Shown: piece after piece, positions 20,736 through 31,528 of the stretch
Numbering within the stretch: the stretch's first letter is position 1
Layout of the letters: every line of letters begins with the position of its first letter
Source: Hemerocallis citrina
Taxonomy: Eukaryota; Streptophyta; Magnoliopsida; Asparagales; Asphodelaceae
DNA length: 64,000 nucleotides
Assembly (NCBI GenBank): GCA_017893485.1
Contig: JACEHZ010000208.1
Span: forward strand, 186,001-250,000
Reading direction: 5' to 3'
The notes under the pieces: model-generated
The model's input: only the letters and a program-made list of their open reading frames with translations
Told to the model about the DNA's origin: nothing
Database searches by the model: none
Position numbers and translations under genes: made by a program

Positions 20736-20783
20736 GGACCTGTGGGTTATGGGCCCACCACGCTTCCGCTGCGCTACTCCGAT
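20736..20783 (-). other. 5' part (48 nt) of an initiator tRNA-Met sequence inside the LARD
   Basis: Read on the minus strand, 20783 to 20736 matches plant cytosolic initiator tRNA-Met from nucleotide 1 through the variable loop, with about 46 of 48 positions equal by my recollection of that tRNA. The segment holds the D arm (GTAGCGCAGCGG), the anticodon stem and loop with CAT (GTGGGCCCATAACCCAC), then AGGTCC. The T arm and 3' end are missing, so it cannot be a working tRNA and has no B box. It lies about 270 bp inside the 3' LTR, in the sense direction of the element. The element's primer-binding site is complementary to the 3' end of the same tRNA. Confidence 0.8.
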
Positions 20784-21266
20784 GGCGACGTTCCAAGCTG
20801 CAGATATGCCGTTGTAGACCACACTGTGCCAATCAACGAACCGAGCAGGGAGAGAAGATTAAGACACAGGAATCAAAAAGGGTATGGGCTCCAAATAGAG
20901 ACAAGCAATAATGCAAGGTGAACATAAGGCTTGAGCTTCAATCTAAGTAATTAAAAGATATAATACAAATCAAAACTAGTGGCTTTAACAGGAATAATAA
21001 CAACAAATATCAATGATAATAATATCAATAGTAGTAGAATAATAATAACAAAATAAATATAACAATGATAATATTAAAAAAATGTAATAATAATAACGAT
21101 AATATTGAAAATATTAATAACAACAATGATATTAAAAATAATAGCAATAATAATCTTATACACAAAATGGAGTAAAATCAACTATACGAGTTCAAATCGT
21201 ATGGAAACATAAAATGCATCTGTATAAACAAAGCGTCATAAAGGAAATATTTACTTACCTTTAGTT

Positions 21267-21528
21267 TCATATAAGTAAGAATTGTCTTGAAATATCAATT
21301 TGCAAATAGGTAGAAAATCTTGCCTCCTTAATGTCAAGTTGCATAATTGCCTTCACGATATCAGGTTTCAAGTTGCCGTCTGGATATTCGGCTGCACATT
21401 TTGCCTCGCCGATATCCAGCTGCAATTTGCCTCCAATGACATCGAGTTGCATATTTGCCATCTCGACATTAGGTTGCACCGAAGTGGTGAAATGTATATA
21501 AAATTGAGCATGCTTATGCTCAAAACAA

Positions 21529-21559
<31 letters not shown>

Positions 21560-21653
21560 GTAACGATAAAAATAATAACACGACTAGCAGTAATAATAAC
21601 AAAATATTGATGCTATTAACAATAAGAATAACAATGACAAGAGCAATGATCAT
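21267..21653 (-). repeat. 26-28 bp tandem repeat, six units, giving 9-residue repeats in the sense frame
   Basis: From about 21317 to 21480 the plus strand repeats ttgcc(t/a)(c/t)...gatat(c)...ttgca six times, with unit lengths 27, 26, 28, 26, 28 and 27. On the minus strand an open frame of 128 codons reads it as degenerate 9-residue units: MQLDVIGGK, LQLDIGEAK, and later MQLDIKEAR. The frame starts in a hydrophobic Leu/Val/Ile-rich run made by (aat)n. It may be a remnant of a coding repeat or a non-coding minisatellite. Confidence 0.6.
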
Positions 21654-22635
21654 AACAATAACAATAACAGTAATCGCAAAAGATTGATAATAATAATAAT
21701 AATAATAACATTAATATTAAAATCAACATTAGTAAATGTAATAATACAAGAGCCCCCAACATTTTTGTGAAAGTAATTTAATATTAGCAATAGTAATAAG
21801 ATAATGAAAACAACATTAAGAATATCAATAGTAGTAACAATAATATTAATACTAGTAATGATAATGAAAATAATAGCAATAATAATAATAGTAGTAATAA
21901 TAGCATTATACAACAAGGTGAGAATTTGTCTTATCAAAATAATCCAGCAGAAATATATAGTCGGTCAAAAATGAAAAGTGAAGTTAAAATACACCATTGT
22001 TCGAAATAACAAAGTCTTTGTTGAGAAATATTTTTATAGAAGCAAAAATAATATAACAAATAATAATCGAAATATAGGGAGTATTCGGGAAAATTAATTA
22101 TAAGGAGAAAATAGGTATGAGAAAAATGAAGCTATACCCAATGAAGAGTTGAAGAGGAGGATGACTAGAAAGGACAGAAGAAAATTAAGGAATTTAATAC
22201 GAAGGGAGAAGGACGATGAGCAACATCGGAATTGAAGGGAATAAAGCAGGGAAGAAATAACCAACATGGTACTCAATATGAATCAACAAATAAAAATGAA
22301 AGTAAGGCAGGGAAAGTAATGAACGCCACATAAGTTGAAATAAGAAGGGATCAACGAGGCAGAGATTGCTTGCACCGGAATCAAAATAATATGGGTACAA
22401 AAAGAAAGATTCTATACCCAATAAGAAATTAATGAGTGTGAATGAATGGAAGGGACGAAACAATTGAGAAATGAAAGAACCGAATGTGAAGGGATCAAAG
22501 AGGAATCAAAACAGAGGAGTATCCAGATTATGTTGGTTATTCATTATCCATGTGATCAACGTGGTGTACATATTGTTGAGTCAGCTTGGTTGAGTCAAGT
22601 CTGTCTAATGTATTAGTCAATAACACATTAGCTCA

Positions 22636-22653
22636 AACCTGGCTCTGATACCA
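22636..22653 (-). promoter_or_regulatory. Primer-binding site for initiator tRNA-Met
   Basis: On the minus strand this is TGGTATCAGAGCCAGGTT, 18 nt complementary to the 3' end of initiator tRNA-Met including CCA. It starts 10 nt inside the 5' LTR (22664-26420), which fixes the element's direction. Confidence 0.9.
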
Positions 22654-22663
22654 CTAAAAACTC

Positions 22664-25600
22664 TGTCACGCCCCGCTTCCCGGAATACGGGATCACAGGC
22701 ACGTAACTGAGGCCCAGCGAATGATATAAGTACGCCAACTCATATCATCCATAAGCTGTACCAGTCTTAACTCAACAATATAAGAAAAATCAATCACAAC
22801 CACGCAGGAAAACATAATCACATAAACGATAATGAAATTCGATAACCAAATCTAGAATACAAGAACTTACCAAATAGCTCGATAGGCTCCAGCTCCAATC
22901 GTAGAGAACTGCTCACAATGTCTTCTGAAAATTCTCCTTGTACACATGTTACTTGTTCATCTAAAAAGAAGGAATAATTTGTCCTTAGAGCAAGTCGTGG
23001 ACATGCAAGTGGAGAAACAGAGAAACCATGGCAATAAAGGTATAGCAATGAATTCAAATGAACGATGAAGTCGATAGTATTGAACAGTGTAAAACAGATA
23101 ACAATATAATATGCATTAAATACGATTTACCACGATAACGATAAACAATACCAATAATGGCAATAATAATGATAACACTGTTCATTGAGATAACAATATG
23201 CAATGATAATGCGATGAGAGCCTTATGTCTATTATTCATTCTTTTTAATCCTAACTAATGCACGTACTACTATGTCCCATGTGTGCCGTACCACAGGTTC
23301 GATGCATACAATCAATTTCGTTTAGATTAAGATGGTAGACTCTATAGTTCATGTACTAGGAATGATGACGATAACGATAAACACGGGACATGTGTAATTT
23401 CTTACACGATGCCGATAACGATAAAACACGGGACATGTGTAATTTCTTACACGATGCCGATAACAATAAAACACGGGACATGTGTAATTTCTTACACGAT
23501 GCCGATAACGATAAACACTGGCCATCATCCGAGTACACTTACTATATTGTCAACTACCTTAATCAACCCTTAACCCCGGCTTGTTACTTTCTTTACTCAA
23601 TTATCATACAATAATGCAATTAATAAGGGACGCTAGAGAAGGTGTCAAAACAATCCTAAGACCATGCAATATACTATATACAATTAAATACACTAAATAT
23701 AACATTATAAACACAATTGTACATTATAAAGCATAGGGTCCCGATTTTGGACAGCAGTAGGTTGCTGTACCAAAACTAGTATTCCTGTTGCTACAGGACA
23801 GCAACTATGGATCCGTCAGGTGGTCTAGAAACTAGACTCCCGCCCGGTTCCAACGCATACTAAAAAGCTACGTTCTGACAACGGTAGCTAGGTGAAATTC
23901 AGTGATCTTTATAAGTTTTAGTTTCTGGCTGGGTGTAGATGTTGTCTAATTTTAATTATAAAGGCAGTAAATAAATATTATAAAAATCAGTAAAAATACT
24001 TTTTAACACCCTAAACATGTTATTTTCAAATCTGTAATTTATCTTAGCCATACATGATTAATAGTTCACTTAGTTCATTAGCCTAAGTTGTTATGTACGT
24101 GAATCTGGAATTACAGCGCAGCTGTGGTAAAAGGTTCATAACTGGAGCAGTATAACTCCGAATTCAAAAGTTTTGGTGTCTATCGACATCTAGACAGATA
24201 GGGCTACGATTTACTTTCAGGGAGTTTCTGATTTTAATCGAGTCTTCTAGATCTAAACAGCACGTTAAGGTTCAGATTAGCGTAATTTTCTGAATAGTCT
24301 ATATGTTCATTTTAAGTAAAATGGTACAAATAAAATTTAATAATAGCAAATTGCAGTTTAATTAATCTTAATCGCAGCGAATCAATCTTAGGTGAATATG
24401 GTATTAATATAGGTGATGTCTAACATTTTAATAATTACAATTCAACAAATTAGCAATAACAATCACATTAACGATCAACAAATTTCTACAATCTACTATA
24501 GCTATTGTCATTTAATTTCATGATATGAAATGTGTCTACAATTCCCTATTTTTATAATCAATAACTATAACTATATGGTGTATGAATATTTCTATACTTT
24601 AGAGGCAAAAAGATGGCACGATGTCGAGACTACCACTTGGATTCGCTCGTGTAAATCCGTGGCATCTCGACGATTGATACAATAACATTTTTTATGATTT
24701 TTAAATAAGATCCACTTGCAGAATTTCAACAATAATTATCGAATATGATACAAGAAAAATACATTCGATAGAAGTGACTTGCCTTTTAGGACGAAGAATC
24801 CGAACACGAACCAATACGGGATGCAAATCCCGAGAGATGAGGCACTAGTACGGACGCGTGCACGTACGGGACACGTACAAACACCCAAACAAGGTTGGAT
24901 CCGGAGCGGATCTTGATGGAAGATCAAGATCAGGACGATCGGGCGGCTGGATCTACTCTGATCTGAGTTGAAGAGATCGGATCTGATCTGGGGTTGATGA
25001 TCAAGTTGATGGTCCAAATTGTAAAGGGAACAGGAGGCCAAGATCGCATCTGATGGTGATGATCTTGATTATCAATCAACGACCACCATTCAATACAGCC
25101 TTCTCCTTCCTCCCCTCCCTTCTTCTCAACGGCAGGGAGGGAGAGAGCCACTGCGGCGACGTGACGGCGGCAGACGGGGACGACGACGACGATCGCGACA
25201 GGACGACGACCATGCGGCGGTGGTGCTGCGACCAAGGCGACGCGACGGCGCGAGCGAAGCTTCGACGCTCTGTTTTCGAAAACAAAACAGAGGAGGCGGC
25301 GTCTGGACGGTGCGTGTTGTCGAGAGGAGGCAGCGGGATCGTCGGGACGAGGCACATCGACACGGTGGGGTCGACGCGACGGGTGGAGGAGAGGGCGGAG
25401 TTGAAGAACGACCGGAGAGGAGGTCGCAGTGGGGTTGTGATGTCGTCGTGGCACTGCGGGGACCTCGAGACAGCGCATGGCGCGTGTGGAGGCTGCCATG
25501 GCTGCTGGGCCGCTCGCTGCTGCTCCGCAGCGTCGCAGCTGCGTCGCGAGGCAGGAGGAGCCGGGGACCAGGGGTTCGCGGCGATGATGGAGACGATGGA

Positions 25601-26420
25601 CGAAAACGGGAGTCGGGGTGGTTCGAAGTGTTGAAAACGATGTAATGGGTTTGTTTTGGGTTTTGTTTTGTTCTGTGGCTTTGTTTTGTTTTTGTTTTTA
25701 AGAAGAGAGAGAGAGAGAGAGGTATATAGAAATAATATAAAATTTAAGGTGTAGAGGGATTTTAGGGAGGGAGTTACGGGGATTACACAATGAGGGGAAT
25801 CAATAGGCTCATAATTAGGGATAGAGATTAGGGGGATTACAGGAGAGATTCTGGGGTAGATTAAGAGTAGATCTGGTCAACAAACAACTAAGAAAAAATG
25901 GGTTAATGGGTATTGGGTTTAAAACCATTGGGCTTTAAAATAAACAATTGTGTTTGGGCTTTAAATTAAATAAATATTACAAAATATATCAAGATTAATT
26001 TGGGCTTTAAAAATAATAATATTAATTATAAAGATCAAGAAAATATAAGTAACAACAATATCACTAATTTTAACAATAACAATATTACTAATAATAAGAA
26101 CAAACAATATTAATAAGAATGGTAATAATGACAATACTAAAAATAATAGATTTAACAATGAAAATAATAAAATAATTATAGCAATGTTATATAAAGAAAT
26201 TGGCTTTAACAAATAATTAAGGAAGTCCCGAATAATTTTAGTTTGGCTAAAATGAAAATAGTCGATCAATTGCAAAATAGAAAGTAAGGTAAAATATACC
26301 TTTATCAGAAATATTTTAAATATAAAAAGTCCAAATGAATTTAACACAACTAAATTCATATAAAATTCGAAATACAGAATATTATTCAGAAATTATATAT
26401 TTACGGAAACGAGGGTTACA
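22664..26420 (-). repeat. 5' LTR (3,757 bp) of the LARD-like element
   Basis: Same length and nearly the same sequence as 16712-20468, shifted by 5,952 bp. As the upstream LTR in minus sense, it should supply the promoter. Confidence 0.93.
23369..23522. repeat. 45-bp tandem repeat, copy in the second LARD LTR
   Basis: Identical in layout to 17417-17570, shifted by 5,952 bp. Confidence 0.88.
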
Positions 26421-26425
26421 GACTT

Positions 26426-27400
26426 GGAAAGGAAATGCCCTATTGCTGCAAGGCGAGCCGTTAGCTTTTGGACCTCTTTAACATTCTTCGGGGGAGCCAT
26501 GTCTAATATGGCCTTGATCTTCTTGGGGTTGGCTTCGATTCCTCTCTGGCTGACCATGAAGCCTAAGAATTTCCCCAACGAGACCCCGAACGCACACTTG
26601 TTCGGGTTGAGCCTCATTTCATGTTTCCTCAGTACATCGAACGCCTCCTGTAGGTCAGTGACGTGGTCGGCTCCATGGATGCTCTTCACAAGCATGTCAT
26701 CAACATACACCTCCATATTACGGCCGATCTGGTTTTGGAATACCTTGTTGACGAGACGTTGATTGGTGGCGCCTGCATTCTTCAACTCGAAAGGCATTAC
26801 TCTGTAGCAGTAGAGGCCCTGATCGGTAACAAAGGAAGTCTTCGGGATATCCAGGGGAAACATGCAAATTTGGTTGTACCCGGAGAAGGCATCCATGAAG
26901 CTGAGAAGCTCATGATCCGAAGTGGCGTCAATTAGGGTGTCGATGCTTGGAAGAGGGAATGGATCTTTGGGGCATGCCTTGTTGAGGTCGGTAAAGTCGA
27001 TACAAATCCTCCAGGTCCCATTGGACTTCTTCACCATGACTACATTCGAGAGCCATTTGGGATAATTGACCTCTTGTATGAACCGAGCCTTCAAGAGTTT
27101 ATCCACTTCCTCTTTTATAGCTTGCTGGTGCTCGGGAGCAAACTTGCGCCTCTTCCGTTGGACAGGTTTGGACCCCGGAGCGACGCTGAGGTGGTGGACT
27201 AAAAGATCTTCGGAGATCCCGAGCATGTCTGCGGTCGACCAAGCAAAAAGGTCGCGGTTCCTTCGGATGCACTGGACTATGTCGGAGCATGGGGCAGATG
27301 GGACGGTCTTGCTAACAAAGAACTTTCGGCTCGGATCCTGCTCAGAGAAGAGCACTTCCTCCAACTCATCCACCGGCTCGGACGTTGGTCGAACAACATC
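26426..27400 (-). pseudogene. Tat pol fragment: reverse transcriptase
   Basis: In one frame on the minus strand the RT core is complete: VMVKKSNGTWRICIDFTDLN, KACPKDPFPLPSID, FMDAFSGYNQI, YCYRVMPFELKNAGAT, the catalytic VYVDDMLVKS, and NPNKCAFGVSLGKFLGFMVS. The frame runs into the LARD insertion at 26420 after IGHFLSKS and continues at 16711. A TAA stop near 27400 separates it from the protease frame. It copies the element RNA into cDNA in the virus-like particle. Confidence 0.92.
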
Positions 27401-27880
27401 TTAGGGGATTTCAAGAGTTTCGAGGGAGAGGACTGGACCCATAGTAGAGGTCAAGTAGCATCTGCGGGCCGTTTCCTTATTGACTTTTACTTCCCCTACT
27501 CCTCCCCGAGTGGGAAACTTCATCTTGAGGTGATAGGCGGAAGGAACGGCTTCGAGAGCAGCTAAGCCGGGCTGACCCAAAATGACATTATAAGCTGCGG
27601 GGACATCCACGACCATGAAGTCCATCGACTCCGTTCGGGTAGTAGGAGTTTTGCCAGCGGTTAAGTCGAGGGTGATCACCCCTTCAATAGTCACTGGCAC
27701 TCCCGTGAACCCATGGAGTGTGTAGCCGGTGGGTTTAAGTCTGTCTCGAGATAGTTTGAGGCCTTTGAAAGCGGCGAGGAAGAGGATGTTGACGGAGCTG
27801 CCATTGTCCACCAGGATCCTCTCCACTTTAAAGTTCGCCATATGGAGGTTGATGACAAGCGCGTCACAATTGGGGGTTCA
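27401..27880 (-). pseudogene. Tat pol fragment: aspartic protease
   Basis: The frame reads VERILVDNGSSVNILF, with the DxGS catalytic motif in its common plant form DNGSS, followed by GVITLDLTAGK and FMVVDVPAAYNVILGQPGL. This is the retropepsin-like domain that cuts the polyprotein. A TGA just upstream (about 27880, after SYEDLEGV) and a TAA at its end interrupt a frame that is otherwise continuous from gag to RT. Confidence 0.88.
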
Positions 27881-29899
27881 GACACCCTCAAGGTCTTCAT
27901 ATGAGAATGTGACGGGTACTCCGAGACCTTTAGGAGGAGGTGTGGCGCGAACCGAGTTAACTTCCCTTATGAATGCTTTCCGAGAGGAGTTGGAGGAGCC
28001 CCCCATTGGGCCCCCATGAATGAGGTGTAGGACACGCTCCTCTTCAAATTCTGACGTTTCATCGCGTTCAAGATGCTTGTTAGCCCCCCGAGGCGGGGGA
28101 GGAAGATCGGCTCGGTCCTTTCTCACGAACTTGGTCAGCTGCCCCCTCTGGATGAGGGCTTCTATCTCGTTCTTCAGGGCCCGACAATCATTGGTGTCGT
28201 GGCCATGGTCCTAGTGATAGTGGCACCACTTCTCTTTGTCCCTCTTTTTGTCGGGGGTGTTCATTTTTGGCGCAGGAGGTATCACCCCTTCCTTCTCAAC
28301 TTCCATGAGAATTGTGGAGATGTTGGCGTTAAGAGGAGTAAACTTTTCAAATCTGGGAGGAGGTTGGCGCTGGCCGCCATTATCCTTCTGGAGCTTCTTG
28401 GCCCCTTCCTCTTCTGTTCCCTTTCTCTTAGACCCGGAGGAAGGCCTCTCCAAGTTGGGGCAGTGCTCAGCTTCCTCGGCTCGAATATACTTTTCGCTCC
28501 GGAGGAGGAGATTAGAGAAGTTCTGCGGGGGCTTCTTGGCGAGGGAGGAGCGGAGGCTGGAGTTGAGGACATTGGATTGGAATGCTGCTGCAGCGACCGA
28601 CTGGTCGAGGGATGCTATGGACCTGGCTTCCGCTGTGAACCTTTTCACATTGTCTCTCAGCTTCTCACCCTTCTTCTGGTTGAGGTAGAATAGCGAAATA
28701 GTTGTCTTCTCAGTTCGGCAGCTACTCACGAAGTGGGTGACGAAGAGGGTCTCAAATTACTCGAAGAAGAATATTGAGGATGGGGCAAGGTGAGAGTACC
28801 ATTCTCGAGCCGGACCCTTGAGAGTAGTGGGGAAGGTCTTGCACAGCAGAGCATCGGAAGCTTGATGGATAAGCATGAGGGTCTTAAAGCTTTCGATGTG
28901 ATCGACAGGATCAGACTCCCCGGAATAAGTCTCGAATTGAGGAGGTTTAAAGCCATTTGGTACGGGTGCCTCCATTATGGTTCGGGAAAAAGGAGGTCGA
29001 CTCGGGCGAAGGGTCCTTCCTCTAAGCTCTTCTTCTCTGTCTAACTGATCCAGTCGCCTCTCCATTTCGTGGAGACGACGGCAGACAGCGTCATCTCTTT
29101 GACGGTAATCAACCGAGCCTCTAGACTCGTCTTCGTACAAGGGAGAGCGGGGGCTGCGACGACGGTAGCTCCTGGAGCGGCGAGGACTAGGAATGTGCTG
29201 GGTGTTGCTAGGAGCTGGGGGAGGACTTAGGGACCGTCGGCGAGGACTTCGGACTGGAGGAGGAGTGGGAATCCTTAGAGCATTGGTATTGTTGGGTTGG
29301 AGATTGAGAGCTTGTAGGATGGTTGCTTGGAATTGCTGGAACTCTGCACGAGTGATGGGTGCGTCATCGCTCCTGGGAGGTCGCCAACCGGTAGGAGAGT
29401 GGGGTCTTCTTCTGTGATGCTCGGGGGACTCTCTTCGCCCTCTTCGGGTAGGGGACCTTCTATAGTCTCGGCGGTGAGGAGATCGCTCATCCGGACGTTG
29501 TTGGCGGAAGGCTCCCTCTCGGGCCCGCTTTTCATCCAGACGGCGGCGAAGATCCTCATCCTTCTGCCGATTGAGGATGGTATTGCGAAGGTCGGAAGCT
29601 CAAGGATTGTGGGAGGCCATAGAATCCGTAGAGGCATTGTGGATTGAGACGTGGTCCTGATGGAGAGGTTGTTTCTGCGAGTTCGGTCGCGAGGTCCCTG
29701 CACCGGCATTTTGAGGATTGGGGGGACCCTTAGGAGGTTGCTGATTCTGAAGAGGAGGCTGGTCCTGTTGGAGAGGATCCTCGGCCTGAGGAGGAAGTTG
29801 TCCCTACTGCTGAGCGGGTTGGATGGGGACTTCCTGTTGCTGATCAACGGGGTTGGGTCCACGGTTGGACCCCCTGTATCTTACTTTCCTAGGAGGCAT
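27880..29899 (-). pseudogene. Tat gag, with several stop codons
   Basis: The ATG at 29899 opens MPPRKVRYRGSN, the same start as the gag of the element at 55873. A Pro/Gln/Arg-rich N-terminus of about 250 residues is followed by the retrotransposon gag domain (FKPPQFETYSGESDPVDHI, LMLIHQASDALLCKTF, REWYSHLAPSSI, VKRFTAEARSIASLDQS). After it comes a zinc-knuckle-like motif, WCHYH, stop, DHGHDTNDC. Stops interrupt the frame near the N-terminus (after PAQQ), after SIFFFE and in the knuckle, but there is no frameshift over 2 kb. Gag forms the particle that packages the element RNA. Confidence 0.88.
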
Positions 29900-29973
29900 A
29901 GCTGGAGAAGATCTGACCAACAGGAAGAGAGAATGCTGCTATTCGTTTGAGTTTCCCACAGACGGTGCCAATT

Positions 29974-30565
29974 TGTTACCACTAAATCTGGTGTGGGGGC
30001 AAACAGATAGTATTTGTGGATTCTTAGAAAACTTGAATAGCAAACCTGTTACCTGTTCCGCCGGAGTTTGACCGTTGACTCCCACCGTTCACCTGCAAAA
30101 AGTGCGAGACACCGGGGTTGATCCCGGCGACACACCCTCCGACGCTCAAGTCAGTAATCAGGAAGACTATGAAAGAGCGTAAATTGGCAAAAGATTGATT
30201 ACCTCTTAATGGTGGTAGATGGTGGGTATTTATAGCCGCCTTTGGGATCGAATTAGGCATGTAATCCCTGTGTTTAGATAAGGAATGTAATCCCTAATTC
30301 CCAGTGAAAGGATAGGTATGAATCAGGGCCGTTGATTAAGATTAATCAGAAACCCTAATTCTATCCTGCTGGACCGGGTTCGCAGCGGGTAAAAACCCGT
30401 ACCCGGTTGGAGGTGGATCCGTTCGTGGGTTAATGGGTCTTTGAGGAGGAGACCCAGTACCTGCTTCGGACCCATTGGTAGACAAAATTACCATTTTACC
30501 CCTAGGCTATAAGATTCTTTCCTGATTTGGACGGTTCCGATTTAACCCCATTTTTAGCCATATCA
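29974..30565 (-). repeat. 5' LTR of the Tat element
   Basis: 592 bp with intact ends (minus strand TGATATGGCT to GGTAACA). The TATAAATA box is the reverse of 30227-30234. The primer-binding site TTGGCACCGTCTGTGGGA lies just inside, at 29955-29972. Confidence 0.93.
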
Positions 30566-31525
30566 ACAGTGAACGGGAAAACTTTTTTGAGGTTACTATA
30601 GCAATTGTAGATAATGTCTTCTATCCAGTTCCTGTTCAATAAAAATCTCCAATTTCAGTTCTCCAACCATCTTTAATCCAGTTCAATATAAATTCCAGTT
30701 CAATTGAAATATCCAATTTCCACAAGTAACAAAAGCGACGTCGATCGTAGGATCAGAACTCATCATCTCCAATTTCAGTTCAATAAAAATCTTTATCCCT
30801 CAATTCAGTATAGGTCAAAAAAATAAAAAAACAAATTTTTTTATTCAGATATGGAATTAACACATCGACGTCGAACTTGAGGATCAGTACTCATCATCTC
30901 CAAATCACAGCATAAAATAAAAATTTTAATCCCTCAAATCGGTACTCCGACAAAAGAAAACACAAAAAAGGCGAAATTTTTTTTTGGAACAGATCTGGAA
31001 TTAACAACGACCCAAAACAAAACACAAGCAAAAAAGTTAGATCAATTTTAAACATACCTTGGTTTGCTTGCTTTCAAAGCTCAAGAAGTTGTCTCCGACA
31101 GATTCAAGCCTCAGCCAGCGTGTGATTCTACTGCAACGTTCTTGAAGACACCTTCTTGTAAAAGCAGATCTGGTCTCACAGACCATGAATCGACTGTCGA
31201 GGAGGTTGAGAAGGGGGAAAATAGAGCGAATCACAGAAGAAAGGATCGGCTCTTGATTAGAGTAAAGAGGGAGTAAAGGATACTTGAAGATGGGAGTAAA
31301 TGGGAGTAAAGAGGGTCTAGGGTTTTCTTTCTGAAGTCGGCGTCAAAGAAGAGAGAGGAAGGGGGTAACCAAAAAAAGAGAGAGAGAACAATATCTGAAA
31401 AGAGGGGGTTGGGTTATTTTCTAAAAAAAGGCCCCAAAACATGAGTCCTAAACGCGTAACCAAACACGTTTTTAATTTTTTTTTTCCCCACAAAACGGGC
31501 CCAAAACAACTATCCAAACGGGCCC
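30566..31525 (-). mobile_element. PIF/Harbinger element, right part with terminal inverted repeat
   Basis: This is the continuation of the Harbinger 5' flank after the gypsy insertion. It has a direct repeat pair (about 30733-30815 and 30862-30950, each with cgacgtcga followed by ggatcag(a/t)actcatcatctcc). The end reads cgggcccaaaacaactatccaaacgggccc, so the minus-strand terminus is GGGCCCGTTTGGATAG, the PIF-type end. The 3-bp target tta follows at 31526-31528. I see no coding sequence apart from the promoter side of the Myb-like gene. Confidence 0.78.
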
Positions 31526-31528
31526 TTA

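Larger units (their letters stand above)
20469..22663 (-). other. LARD internal region without gag or pol
   Basis: This 2.2-kb region is AT-rich, with many (aat)n and (ata)n runs, especially at 21531-21560 and 21684-21710. It contains the tRNA-like segment at 20736-20783, a 27-bp repeat at 21317-21480 and the primer-binding site at its right edge. No retroviral-type domain is found in any frame, so replication must use proteins from another element. Confidence 0.8.
16712..26420 (-). mobile_element. Large-LTR non-autonomous retrotransposon (LARD-like), very young, minus sense
   Basis: Two LTRs of exactly 3,757 bp (16712-20468 and 22664-26420) flank a 2,195-bp internal region with no gag or pol. 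Perfect target duplications gactt lie at 16707-16711 and 26421-26425. On the minus strand the LTR runs TGTAACCCTCG to GGGGCGTGACA. The primer-binding site (complement of 22636-22653) is complementary to the 3' end of initiator tRNA-Met. The polypurine tract reads AAGGTGGGTAGGATTG on the minus strand just before the 3' LTR. I found only three differences between LTRs, at 17807, 18330 and 20128 and their partners. LTR ends and the initiator-Met site suggest derivation from a Tekay-type gypsy element; that link is inferred. It interrupts Tat pol between RT and RNase H. Confidence 0.93.
4114..30565 (-). mobile_element. Tat-lineage Ty3/gypsy LTR retrotransposon, minus sense, with nested insertions
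   Basis: Two 592-bp direct LTRs (4114-4705 and 29974-30565) flank the element. On the minus strand they start TGATATGGCTAAAAATGG and end GTAACA. Flanks are accgt and acagt, a 5-bp target duplication with one mismatch. A purine tract (GGGAGTGGGGGCCTCG) precedes the 3' LTR at 4706-4721, and a primer-binding site (TTGGCACCGTCTGTGGGA) follows the 5' LTR at 29955-29972. The internal order is gag, protease, RT, RNase H, a second RNase H, integrase, then 115-bp repeats, an antisense gene and 250-bp repeats. The second RNase H and the long 3' region identify the Tat lineage. I count 20 differences between the LTRs (3.4%). Removing the two inserted elements and one copy of each of their target duplications leaves about 13.9 kb. 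Confidence 0.92.

Noticed and set aside
20736..20783. A functional tRNA gene
   Set aside because: Only the 5' two thirds is present; the T arm, acceptor 3' strand and B box are missing.
20736..20783. A tRNA-derived SINE
   Set aside because: No B box, no A-rich or T-rich tail and no target duplication around it.
16712..26420. A segmental duplication of about 3.8 kb
   Set aside because: TG...CA ends, primer-binding site, purine tract and the gactt duplications show that the two copies are LTRs of one element.
28073..28693. Plus-strand ORFs of 206 and 150 codons
   Set aside because: They are shadows of the Tat gag frame on the other strand.
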